Assembly: GCF_000421565.1 (NCBI RefSeq)
Contig: NZ_ATXG01000002.1
Location: 62,001 to 126,000, forward strand
Direction: 5' to 3'
DNA: 64,000 bases
DNA from: Agromyces subbeticus DSM 16689
GTDB taxonomy: Bacteria > Actinomycetota > Actinomycetes > Actinomycetales > Microbacteriaceae
Shown here one piece after another: positions 8,084 through 15,501 of this stretch (position 1 is the stretch's first letter; every line of letters begins with the position of its first letter). The position numbers were made by a program, and so were the translations under genes. The notes under the pieces were generated by a model that was given only the letters and a program-made list of their open reading frames with translations, did not search any database and was not told the DNA's origin.

Positions 8084-10447
8084 ATGGTTTCTCGGAACCT
8101 GCGGAATCGTGACTTCGAAGAGACGCGCACGCCGCTCGGTGTGATCGGTGGTTTCATCGGACTCATCGCCACGAGCGTGGGCGCCGCCATGCTCGTGGTC
8201 GCCGGCGTCACCCCGGCGCTCGCGACCGTGGGCATGGCAGCGTCGGGAACGATCGGCATGTTCGAGAAGCTGCCCGGCTACCTCGAGATCGACGAGTTGT
8301 CGGAGAAGAGCAACATCTACGCGACGACAAACGACGGCACGCCCGTGCTGCTCGCCTCGTTCTACGACCAGAACCGGGTCGAGGTCGGCTGGGACGCCAT
8401 CGGCCAGTATGTGAAAGACGCCGCCATCGCCGGCGAAGACCCGCGGTTCTACGAACACGGGGGAGTCGACCTCCAGGGCACCGTGCGCGCCGCGCTGAAG
8501 ACGGCGAGTGGCGGCGAGACCCAGGGTGGTTCGTCGATCGCCCAGCAGTACGTCAAGAACGTGCGGGTGCAGGAATGCGAGGGTGAAGCGCACGTCACCG
8601 CAATCGAAGACATGACCGAAGACGAGGTCGCCGTGCTGACCCCCGATGAGCGCTTCGCCCTCGTCGAGGCCGAGAAGATCGAGTGCTACGAGGCCGCCAC
8701 CGAATCCGATGGCAGCGCCGGCATCGAACGCAAGCTGAAAGAGATGCGGCTCGCGATCGGCGTCGAGAAGCGCTACTCGAAGAACGACATCCTGCTCGGC
8801 TACCTGAACATCGCAGGATTCGGCGGCACGGTCTACGGCATCGAAGCGGCCGCGAACTACTACTTCAGCACCAGTGCCGCGAACCTCACGCTCGCTCAGG
8901 CCGCCTCGCTCATGGCGATCGTGAACAATCCCTCGGAGTTGCAGCTCGACAAGCCCGACAGCGAGACCAACGGTGCTGCCAACGGGTACGCAAGGAACCT
9001 CGGCCGCCGCGACTACATTCTCAAGCACATGTACCTCGAGAAGAAGATCACGAAAGAGGAGTACGACGCGGCGGTCGCCACCCCCGTGCAGCCGGTCATC
9101 AAGGAACCGAGCACGGGGTGCCAGACCGCCGGCGGATCGGCGTACTTCTGCGACTACGTGAAGAACATCCTGCAGACCGACCCGACCTTCGGCGAAGACG
9201 CCGAGACGCGCATGCAGAACTTCCGGCGCGGTGGGTACGAAGTGTTCACGACCCTCGACCTCGACCTCCAGATGGCCGCCGAGACCGCGATCGCCCAGAA
9301 CGTGCCGCAGACCTACCCCGGGTGGGATGTCGGCAGCGTGATCTCGAGCGTGCAGGTCGGCACCGGCCGGGTGCTCGCCATGGCGCAGAACAAGCAGTAC
9401 AGCCAAGATCCGAACGTGCTCCAGAGCGGACCGCAGTTCACGAGCATCAACTACAACACCGACTACTCGCAGGGCGGCTCGAGCGGGTTCCAGCCCGGCT
9501 CGACGTACAAGGTGTTCACGCTCGCGCAGTGGCTGAACGAGGGGCACTCGCTCAATGAGCGAGTCGACTCCAAGCAGAAGGCCAATTGGGGCACATTCAA
9601 CGACAGTTGCCTGGGGCCCCAGAACGCCGGGCCGTGGAACCCCAAGAACGATGCCAACGAGCCCGGTGCGAATTACTCCGCGCTGGAGTCGACGCTCGGC
9701 TCGATCAACACGGGGTTCATCGGCATGGCGAAGAAGATCGATCTCTGCGGCATTCGCAAGACCGCCGAGGCCTTCGGGATGCACCGCGCCAACGGTCTGC
9801 CGCTCGAGCAGTATCCGTCGACCGTGCTCGGAACGAACGAGGTGGCACCGCTCAGCCTCGCGGTCGCCTTCGCCGGTATCGCGAACAACGGCGTCACGTG
9901 CAGCCCGGTCGCGATCGACCGGATCGTCGATCGCGACGGAAACGAGGTGCCGGTGCCGCAGTCGAGCTGCACCCCCTCCGTCTCGCCTGAAGTCGCTGCG
10001 TCGATGCATTACGCGATGCAGCTCGTGATGACGAACGGCACCGCGACCGCTTCGAACAGCGGGGTGAGTCCGCGAGTTCCGCTCATCGGCAAGACCGGCA
10101 CGACCGACGGAAACAAAGACACGTGGATGGCGGGCGCGAGCTCGAAGGTCGCGACCGTCACCGGTGTCGTCAGCGTGAACGGCGATGCGAACCAACGCGG
10201 CATCTCCTTCGACAGCGGCCAGGCGGCGACCGCTCGACACCGCATGTGGCCCGTCGTCATGTCGGTCGCCGCGGCGAAGTACGGCGGCGACCCGTTCACG
10301 GTCGCGGCACCCGGGCCAGTCGCGCCGCCGACCTCCGCACCGACGGCCAGCCCGCCGGCCCCTGCGCCCCAACCCGAGCAGCCCCCCGGCGACGGTCCCC
10401 AGGGCGGGGGACCCGACGGCGAGGGCCCACCCGGGCGCGACGATTGA
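8084..10447 (+). CDS. Class A penicillin-binding protein (transglycosylase/transpeptidase)
   Basis: A bifunctional peptidoglycan synthase of the PonA/PBP1 type, 787 residues, anchored by one membrane segment (about 20-45) with the rest outside. The GT51 transglycosylase domain carries the catalytic Glu118 in GEDPRFYEHGGVD and the QGGSSIAQQYVKN motif. The transpeptidase domain has SxxK at Ser473 (GSTYK), an SxN-type motif in GSINTGF, and KTGT in GKTGTTDGNKDTWMAG. The C-terminal 40 residues are Pro/Ala/Gly-rich and probably lie in the cell wall. It starts at ATG 8084, preceded by ACAGGAGA. It polymerises and cross-links the wall and should be a beta-lactam target. Confidence 0.95.
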   Translation: MVSRNLRNRDFEETRTPLGVIGGFIGLIATSVGAAMLVVAGVTPALATVGMAASGTIGMFEKLPGYLEIDELSEKSNIYATTNDGTPVLLASFYDQNRVEVGWDAIGQYVKDAAIAGEDPRFYEHGGVDLQGTVRAALKTASGGETQGGSSIAQQYVKNVRVQECEGEAHVTAIEDMTEDEVAVLTPDERFALVEAEKIECYEAATESDGSAGIERKLKEMRLAIGVEKRYSKNDILLGYLNIAGFGGTVYGIEAAANYYFSTSAANLTLAQAASLMAIVNNPSELQLDKPDSETNGAANGYARNLGRRDYILKHMYLEKKITKEEYDAAVATPVQPVIKEPSTGCQTAGGSAYFCDYVKNILQTDPTFGEDAETRMQNFRRGGYEVFTTLDLDLQMAAETAIAQNVPQTYPGWDVGSVISSVQVGTGRVLAMAQNKQYSQDPNVLQSGPQFTSINYNTDYSQGGSSGFQPGSTYKVFTLAQWLNEGHSLNERVDSKQKANWGTFNDSCLGPQNAGPWNPKNDANEPGANYSALESTLGSINTGFIGMAKKIDLCGIRKTAEAFGMHRANGLPLEQYPSTVLGTNEVAPLSLAVAFAGIANNGVTCSPVAIDRIVDRDGNEVPVPQSSCTPSVSPEVAASMHYAMQLVMTNGTATASNSGVSPRVPLIGKTGTTDGNKDTWMAGASSKVATVTGVVSVNGDANQRGISFDSGQAATARHRMWPVVMSVAAAKYGGDPFTVAAPGPVAPPTSAPTASPPAPAPQPEQPPGDGPQGGGPDGEGPPGRDD

Positions 10448-10570
10448 CGCCTCAGTCCGCCAGCCGCGACGCCTCGTGAGCGTCGACGGCGTCTGCTGAT
10501 CGGAGCGAAGGCATTTCGCCGCAGTAACGACGGTCAGGTGGAGATCGGCGGCGTGTCGAACGATGCGGGA

Positions 10571-10598
10571 ACGGGCCAGGGCGTGAGCCCCGGCCCGT
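10571..10598. terminator. Candidate bidirectional terminator hairpin between converging genes
   Basis: ACGGGCC-A-GGGC, loop GTGA, GCCC-C-GGCCCGT forms an 11-bp stem with one mismatch. It lies 16 bp beyond the stop of the minus-strand gene and 123 bp beyond the PBP gene. There is no long T-run, so efficiency is uncertain. Confidence 0.5.
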
Positions 10599-10614
10599 CG
10601 CGAATCCGCAGCGT

Positions 10615-12297
10615 CTAGGCGGTGATCTCCCGGCGGGCGAATCGCACCCGGTGGGTGACCCAGCCGGCGATCGCCGCCGCGCCGAGGCCCAGTGCCACCA
10701 GGAGCCACGGCATGAGCGTTCCTGGGGACACGCCGGCGGCGCCCGAGGCCAACGTCCCGCTCCCTTCGGCGACGAGCGCGTTGCCGTCGCTCAGTTCGCC
10801 GGCGCCGGTCGCGAGCTCACCCGCGCCGCTCGCGAGCGATTCGGCTCCGTCAGCGAGCTTCGTGGTGCCAGTCGCGAGCTCAGATGCCCCACGCGAAAGG
10901 GTGCCGGTTCCGGCGACGAGGTTTCCCGCGCCGGTATTCAACTCGCTCGCCCCCGTCGAGAGGTTGCTGGCACCCATCGAGAGGCGTTCCGCCCCTGATG
11001 AGAGGCTCGTCGCACCGGTCGCGACCCGCTGGGCACCGGCCACGAGTTCGTCGACCTTGACGTCGAGGGTCGCGGTGCCGTCGTTCAGCCGGACGGTGCC
11101 GGCCACCAGATCACCCGTCTTCGTGAAGAGTTGTGCGGCTCCGCCGGCGAGCGCACCATTTCCGGCCGCGACCGCCGCAGCGCCATCGGCGAGAACGATC
11201 GTGCCCGCGGCGAGCGGCGCAGTCCCGGCACTGAGATCCAGCGTTCCTGCGGCGAGGTCGTCGGCGCCGGTCGACAGTTTCGTCGCGCCCTCAGTGAGTT
11301 TGATCACGCCGCCATGCACCGTTTGCAGCCCGCCACTGAGTGCAGCTGCGCCATCGGCGGTGGCGCCGGCGCCCGCTGCGAGCGATTCTGCGCCGTTCTT
11401 CACCTGGGTTGCGCCGGCGTGCAACTTGTCGAGCGCTCCGACGACCGAGGGGTCGGCGCCACCTGCGGCGAGCTGCTCGCGCAGCGCCGCGATGCCGTCG
11501 GCCAGGTTCGTGTTCGCGGTGGCGAGGCTCGCCGCCCCGTCGCGCACGCTCGTCGTGCCGGCGGCGACTTGTGCAGCTCCACCCTTCAGCCCTTCGACAC
11601 CGGGCTGAAGTGCACCGAGTCCAGATTCGATGGCATCGGCACCGACCCGGACTCCGCGGGCGCCTTCGGCTACAGCGCGTGCACCGGCGTCGACCTTTTT
11701 CGCGCCATCACGGACCGAAACTGCACCTGTGGCCACGTCGCGCGCGCCCTTGCTGAGGTGCACGGCGTTTCCGGCGATCTGACCGTTGGCCGCTGCGATC
11801 TGCGTTGCGCCTGATTTCACCTCGGACGCGCCGACGGCGGCACGAGTGATCCCGTCGGAGAGCGCGACGGAGCCGGTGGCTGCCTTGTCCGCGCCCTCGG
11901 CGAGGGTCGCTGCTCCGGTCGCGCTCGCTGCGGCGCCGTCGGCAAGGGTCAGAGCGCCAGTGGCAGCCTTTTCGGCCCCGACGCGGAGCCTCTCCGCACC
12001 CGCAGCGGCCGAGCTGGCACCCGCGGAGACCTTCTCGGCCCCGACGACTGCACTTGCAGCGCCGTCGTCGAGTTCGGATGCCCCCGTGGCGAGTTCGTTC
12101 GCACCCGCGGCGACCTTCGACGAGCCGTCGTCGGTCTGCGAAGCTCCCGCCGCGAGCTCCGCGGAGCCGCTCGCGATCTTGCCCGTGGTGAGGAGGAAGA
12201 GCGTCGTCATGGTCGCCAGCGCAAGCGCCAGCACGACGACCGTCACCTTGAGGCCGACGCCGTGGCGGTGCTCTGCTGCGTATTCGATTCTCGTCAT
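10615..12297 (-). CDS. Heptad-repeat membrane protein (YhgE/Pip-like repeat region)
   Basis: A 560-residue protein with one membrane segment near each end (about 17-38 and 527-548). Between them is a nearly unbroken run of about 65 heptads of the form G-A-x-x-L-x-x (for example GASELATGTTKLADGAESLA). Such repeats occur in the middle of YhgE/Pip (phage infection protein) family proteins, but here the six-TM YhgE domains are absent. The regular pattern breaks once, at about residues 270-290 (ALREQLAAGGADPSVVGAL), almost exactly halfway. This suggests two long helices folding back as an antiparallel hairpin outside the membrane. Start ATG 12297 has CTGGAG 6 nt upstream. The function is unknown. 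Confidence 0.8.
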   Translation of the reverse strand: MTRIEYAAEHRHGVGLKVTVVVLALALATMTTLFLLTTGKIASGSAELAAGASQTDDGSSKVAAGANELATGASELDDGAASAVVGAEKVSAGASSAAAGAERLRVGAEKAATGALTLADGAAASATGAATLAEGADKAATGSVALSDGITRAAVGASEVKSGATQIAAANGQIAGNAVHLSKGARDVATGAVSVRDGAKKVDAGARAVAEGARGVRVGADAIESGLGALQPGVEGLKGGAAQVAAGTTSVRDGAASLATANTNLADGIAALREQLAAGGADPSVVGALDKLHAGATQVKNGAESLAAGAGATADGAAALSGGLQTVHGGVIKLTEGATKLSTGADDLAAGTLDLSAGTAPLAAGTIVLADGAAAVAAGNGALAGGAAQLFTKTGDLVAGTVRLNDGTATLDVKVDELVAGAQRVATGATSLSSGAERLSMGASNLSTGASELNTGAGNLVAGTGTLSRGASELATGTTKLADGAESLASGAGELATGAGELSDGNALVAEGSGTLASGAAGVSPGTLMPWLLVALGLGAAAIAGWVTHRVRFARREITA

Positions 12298-12660
12298 TGA
12301 GGCTCCAGGGGAGTGCGGGCGCGCGACAGTGCGTGCCGAGGTGGGATGCAGGAGGTCACGGCCGGTGCGATGGCCGCCGCCCGACGTCCGGCGAGGGTGG
12401 GCCGGCGTGGAGAGCGCGGAGTGTTCGCACCACCGAGGATGCCGACGTTGGCATCAGGTGGGCGGAACATCCCCGAAGTGCCATGAACGTACCAGCGGCG
12501 GAGGTTTCGTCAACGGTTGCCATGGAAGTTGTGTGCGTACCGCCAACAGAATCAGCACGAGCGCCGGCTTGGTTGTCGGGGAGCTACAGGTGCGCCGCTC
12601 GCCGCGCCCCGAGCCCAGACGTTCATCGTGAGCGTCGACGGTACCGAGGCATCCGCTTGA
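12298..12660. other. Intergenic region of 363 bp without a supported gene
   Basis: No reading frame here has plausible composition, a ribosome-binding site or family motifs. On the minus strand, -35 TTGACG (12513-12508) and -10 TACGTT (12491-12486), 16 bp apart, form a candidate promoter for the heptad-repeat gene, giving an untranslated leader of about 180 nt. Nothing else is recognised. Confidence 0.5.
12486..12513 (-). promoter_or_regulatory. Candidate promoter of the heptad-repeat gene
   Basis: Minus strand TTGACG, 16-bp spacer, TACGTT. It is located about 190 bp before the start codon; the distance lowers confidence. Confidence 0.4.
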
Positions 12661-13296
12661 TCAGAAGTCGAGCGTGTCGCCGGGCTCGAGCGGCAGATAC
12701 TCGCCGCCGCCCTGTTCAACGGCCCACGTGAGGCGAACATCGGAGAGCACCTTGCCCGCGCGCGAGAGCACCATCTCGTGCGTCGGGAACGCCCGTTTCG
12801 GCGCGACCTCGACGACGTAGTCCATCGCTTCGCTGATCTTCATCCAAGGGGCGCCGGCGGGGGCTGCGAGCACCTCGACCGGAACGCCGGGCAGCGTGAA
12901 CGAGTCACCGCCGTAGTAGAGCGCGTCGTTGACGAGCACGCCGAGGTTGTCGATCACCGGAATCGACGGATGGATCACGGCGTGCCGGCCGCCGAAGAAG
13001 CGCAGCTCGAACGGTCCGACCTCGACCGAGTCGCCCGCTTCGACGGTCTCGACCGGAAAGCCCGCAGCGGCGGCGGCGACTCCGGCCGGCCCGAAGATGC
13101 GCACCTCGGCGTTGGCCTCGACGATGCGCGTGAGCTGGTCGGGGGTCCAGTGATCGTCGTGCTGGTGCGTGATCACGACGGCGACGGTCCCAGCGGACTC
13201 GGTGATCGGCGTCGTGAACTTTCCGGGGTCGACGTACAGCTTGTCGCCGGAGTGCTCGACGACGAACGCGGCGTGCTCGAGTTTCGTGAGGCGCAT
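12661..13296 (-). CDS. Metallo-beta-lactamase-fold hydrolase (UlaG-like)
   Basis: A 211-residue cytosolic MBL-fold protein. It begins with the typical MRLTKLEHAAFVVE strand, carries the metal-binding THQHDDHWTPDQL motif, further ligands in GGRHAVIHP and GGDSF, and a late PTHEM histidine. This layout matches the UlaG/RomA-like L-ascorbate-6-phosphate lactonase-like subgroup, whose substrates are mostly unknown. The start is ATG 13296: a -10 TTGGCT ends 6 nt before it and a -35 TTGCGC lies 17 bp further up. The long minus-strand frame continuing upstream is the shadow of the lipid kinase gene. Confidence 0.88.
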   Translation of the reverse strand: MRLTKLEHAAFVVEHSGDKLYVDPGKFTTPITESAGTVAVVITHQHDDHWTPDQLTRIVEANAEVRIFGPAGVAAAAAGFPVETVEAGDSVEVGPFELRFFGGRHAVIHPSIPVIDNLGVLVNDALYYGGDSFTLPGVPVEVLAAPAGAPWMKISEAMDYVVEVAPKRAFPTHEMVLSRAGKVLSDVRLTWAVEQGGGEYLPLEPGDTLDF

Positions 13297-13302
13297 GCGT
13301 CG

Positions 13303-13331
13303 AGCCAACACCGCGCGGCGTCGGTGCGCAA
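13303..13331 (-). promoter_or_regulatory. Promoter of the MBL-fold gene (leaderless)
   Basis: Minus strand -35 TTGCGC (13331-13326), 17-bp spacer, -10 TTGGCT (13308-13303), then 6 nt to ATG 13296. Confidence 0.6.
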
Positions 13332-13344
13332 CCCGTCGGACTGC

Positions 13345-13350
13345 CAGAAT
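13345..13350 (+). promoter_or_regulatory. -10 element (CAGAAT) of the lipid kinase gene
   Basis: CAGAAT ends 6 nt before ATG 13357, again a leaderless layout. It lies in the 60-bp divergent gap shared with the MBL-fold gene. Confidence 0.45.
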
Positions 13351-13356
13351 CTGCCT

Positions 13357-14259
13357 ATGCACCGCGCCCCTCTGCGACTCCTCGTCGCGATCAACCCTGC
13401 TGCCTCGTTCGGACGGAATCGCGCAGTCGGGTCGAGGGTCGCCGAGCGGCTGATGGCAGAGGGCTACGAGATCTCGATGCTGAGAGAGGCGAACTTCGAG
13501 TTGCTGCGCCGTGAAGCCGAATCGGCACTCGCGCTCGGGGCCGACGGCATGGTCGTGGTCGGGGGCGACGGCATGGTCTCGCTCGGCGTCAACCTGCTCG
13601 CGGGTTCCGGTGTGCCGCTCGGCATCGTCGCGACCGGCACTGGCAACGACTTCGCTCGAGGTCTCGGCCTGCCCCATGCTGATCCCGGCGCAGCCACCGA
13701 GGCGCTCGTTGCGGCGTTGCGCCGGCCGACCCGACTGGTCGACGTGGGAACCATTCGGCACGGCGGTGCGCAGACGATGTTCGCGTGCGTCGTCTCCACC
13801 GGCTTCGACGCCGTCGTCAACGAACGCGCCAATCGGATGACCCGGCCCAGGGGAGCGAGCCGATACACGCTCGCCATGGTGCGCGAGCTCGCCACCTTCC
13901 GGGCCCGCCGATATGTGATCACGATCGACGGCGTGCGGCGAGAACAGCGCGCGATGCTCGTCTCGGTGGCCAACAGCCCCTCCCTCGGCGGCGGCATGCG
14001 CATCGTGCCGCAAGCCGATCTCGCCGACGGCCTGCTCGACGTGTTCATCGTGCACCCGCTCTCGCGATGGCGCCTCATCGGGGTCTTCCCGAAGGTGTTC
14101 GCAGGCCGGCACACCGACCACCCCGCGGTGGAGTTCCTCACGGCTCGCGAGGTGCGCATCGAGGCTGACGACATCGTCGCGTATGCCGACGGCGAGCGCA
14201 TCGGGCGGTTGCCGATCGACATCGGGATCGCGCCCGGCGCGCTCTCGGTTTTCGCCTGA
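13357..14259 (+). CDS. Diacylglycerol kinase family lipid kinase
   Basis: A 300-residue member of the DAGK catalytic domain family (DgkB/YegS-like), which uses ATP to phosphorylate lipid alcohols at the membrane surface. The N-terminal domain begins LLVAINPAASFG and contains the nucleotide loop VVVGGDGMVSLGVNLL (about residues 65-80) and LGIVATGTGNDFARGLGLP. The C-terminal beta-sandwich has the SLGGGMRIVPQADLADGLLD signature. The start at 13357 fits both the fold and the -10 element 6 nt upstream; extending upstream would read antisense to the divergent gene. The lipid substrate cannot be determined from sequence. Confidence 0.92.
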   Translation: MHRAPLRLLVAINPAASFGRNRAVGSRVAERLMAEGYEISMLREANFELLRREAESALALGADGMVVVGGDGMVSLGVNLLAGSGVPLGIVATGTGNDFARGLGLPHADPGAATEALVAALRRPTRLVDVGTIRHGGAQTMFACVVSTGFDAVVNERANRMTRPRGASRYTLAMVRELATFRARRYVITIDGVRREQRAMLVSVANSPSLGGGMRIVPQADLADGLLDVFIVHPLSRWRLIGVFPKVFAGRHTDHPAVEFLTAREVRIEADDIVAYADGERIGRLPIDIGIAPGALSVFA

Positions 14260-14312
14260 CCGTCGCGATGGAGCGCCCCCTTCCACCGGCGGATGTCGCG
14301 GCCGGCTCGATT

Positions 14313-14341
14313 TTGCGGCGGCCCCGAAGCTGTGTCATACT
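14313..14341 (+). promoter_or_regulatory. Promoter of tRNA-Glu
   Basis: -35 TTGCGG (14313-14318), 17-bp spacer, -10 CATACT (14336-14341), 17 bp before the mature tRNA. Confidence 0.65.
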
Positions 14342-14358
14342 CTTCAAGTTGTCGATTC

Positions 14359-14431
14359 GGCCCCATCGTTTAGCGGCCTAGGACACCGCCCTCTCACGGC
14401 GGCAGCGCGGGTTCAAATCCCGCTGGGGTCA
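14359..14431 (+). tRNA. tRNA-Glu (anticodon CTC)
   Basis: The acceptor stem GGCCCCA pairs with TGGGGTC (one G-T). The anticodon stem CCGCC/GGCGG encloses loop CTCTCAC (anticodon CTC). The T arm GCGGG-TTCAAAT-CCCGC is complete and the discriminator is A. CCA is not encoded, unlike the tRNA-Gln gene. Confidence 0.96.
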
Positions 14432-14459
14432 CGCATGTGACATCCGACAACCACTCGAG

Positions 14460-14481
14460 AGCCCTCGCTTCTGCGAGGGCT
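14460..14481 (+). terminator. Intrinsic terminator after tRNA-Glu
   Basis: Stem AGCCCTCGC / GCGAGGGCT with loop TTCT, followed by TTCGGCGTTT. It could also serve the minus-strand UPF0114 gene ending at 14573. Confidence 0.75.
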
Positions 14482-14572
14482 TTCGGCGTTTCCGGGGTCG
14501 TCCCGAGATGCCCGTGACGCACCGTTCGACGCCGCGGTGCGGCATCCGCTCGATGCCGCACCGCCGGCGAGG

Positions 14573-15289
14573 TCAGTGGCGCGCGTCGGTGCCGACGAAC
14601 TCGGGGGCGGCGGGAGTGCCGAGGCCCGGGCGTGCGTCGGGATACGGCACCACGGTGCCGTCGTGCACCTCGTGCGGGCTGACCTTGTGGTACGACATGC
14701 GGTCGATCCAGGCGAGCGCGAGAGCGGAGAGGATGAAGACCGAGTGGATGATGACCTGCCACATGACGCCCTCGCCCGTGTAGGTGGCGCCGGTGAGGTT
14801 CTCGGCTCCGCCACTGCTGCCGAGGTCGCCGACCTCGATGAAGGTCTTCAGCAGGTGGATCGACGAGATGCCGATGATCGCCATCGCGAGCTTGACCTTG
14901 AGCACGTTCGCGTTGACGTGCGAGAGCCATTCGGGCTGATCGGGGTGACCGTCGATGTTGATTCTCGACACGAATGTCTCGTAGCCGCCGATGATCACCA
15001 TGATGAGCAGATTGGCGATCATGACGACGTCGATGAGACCGAGGACTGCGAGCATGATGGTTGCTTCATCGAGATGACTGATGTCGGTGACGACCTCTTC
15101 GGCGAGGTGCCAGAGCTCGACCACGAACACGACGACGTAGATCGCCTGCGCGACGATCAGGCCGAGATAGAGGGGTGCCTGCAACCACCGGCTGGCGAAG
15201 ATGGCATAACCGACGAGCGCGGAGCCCGGTGTTCTCCGATATTGGCGCGGCGTCGTCGGGGCGGGCGGTGGCGTCTTCGTGGCGCTCAA
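14573..15289 (-). CDS. UPF0114 / YqhA-type membrane protein
   Basis: A membrane protein of about 238 residues of the YqhA (TIGR00645/UPF0114) family, function unknown. It has four hydrophobic segments separated by hallmark stretches: SRWLQAPLYLGLIVAQ near the N terminus, IDVVMIANLLIMVIIGGYE in the middle, and KVKLAMAIIGISSIHLLK. The start is taken as TTG 15289, preceded 4 nt away by GAGGAGAG; an ATG at 15328 would add 13 residues but lies inside the probable promoter region and has no ribosome-binding site. It is divergent from the TerC-family gene, with -10 elements only 18 bp apart. Confidence 0.82.
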   Translation of the reverse strand: MSATKTPPPAPTTPRQYRRTPGSALVGYAIFASRWLQAPLYLGLIVAQAIYVVVFVVELWHLAEEVVTDISHLDEATIMLAVLGLIDVVMIANLLIMVIIGGYETFVSRINIDGHPDQPEWLSHVNANVLKVKLAMAIIGISSIHLLKTFIEVGDLGSSGGAENLTGATYTGEGVMWQVIIHSVFILSALALAWIDRMSYHKVSPHEVHDGTVVPYPDARPGLGTPAAPEFVGTDARH

Positions 15290-15314
15290 GGTCTCTCCTC
15301 GGATCGGGGGTTCG

Positions 15315-15320
15315 AGTCTA
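15315..15320 (-). promoter_or_regulatory. -10 element (TAGACT) of the UPF0114 gene
   Basis: Minus strand TAGACT, 25 nt before TTG 15289. An identical hexamer on the plus strand (15339-15344) drives the opposite gene, so the two promoters overlap back to back. Confidence 0.45.
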
Positions 15321-15338
15321 CGGTGCACGGGTTTCGGC

Positions 15339-15344
15339 TAGACT
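15339..15344 (+). promoter_or_regulatory. -10 element (TAGACT) upstream of the TerC riboswitch
   Basis: TAGACT ends 8 nt before the riboswitch P1 strand, placing the transcript start at about 15351. Confidence 0.5.
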
Positions 15345-15352
15345 CGCCGGAG

Positions 15353-15463
15353 CGAAGGGGAGTATCCCGCGGGGCCAGGCCTCGACCCACGATCGTCAGT
15401 ACGAGCGCCGTCGTCGCCGCTCCGGGCGTGGGACCTGTGAATCAGCAGGGGGAGAGACTTTCG
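15353..15463 (+). promoter_or_regulatory. yybP-ykoY-type (manganese) riboswitch
   Basis: The leader shows the class signatures in order: GAAGGGGAGTA at 15354-15364, the conserved TCGTCAGTACGAG loop region at about 15393-15405, the CTCCGGGCGTGG strand, and the closing GAGACTTTCGG ending at 15464. P1 pairs CGAAGG (15353-15358) with CTTTCG (15458-15463). The same CTTTCGG strand is perfectly complementary to CCGAAAG (15487-15493), which contains the ribosome-binding site of the TTG start at 15502. This implies translational control: ligand-bound P1 would free the site. The class is known to sense Mn2+ and to control TerC/Alx and MntP-type genes. Confidence 0.82.
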
Positions 15464-15501
15464 GATTCCGCCGTCCCCTGCACCCTCCGAAAGGCACGAC
15501 C

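Noticed and set aside
7718-10708. Minus-strand open frame of about 1000 codons
   Set aside because: Antisense to the penicillin-binding protein and crosses the tRNA-Gln gene and a terminator; not coding.
12297-12731. Plus-strand frame of 144 codons in the 363-bp gap
   Set aside because: Arg/Ala-rich composition, no ribosome-binding site, and it overlaps the MBL-fold gene. No family resemblance.
12778-13356. Plus-strand extension of the lipid kinase frame
   Set aside because: It is antisense to the MBL-fold gene, and a -10 element with leaderless layout places the start at 13357.
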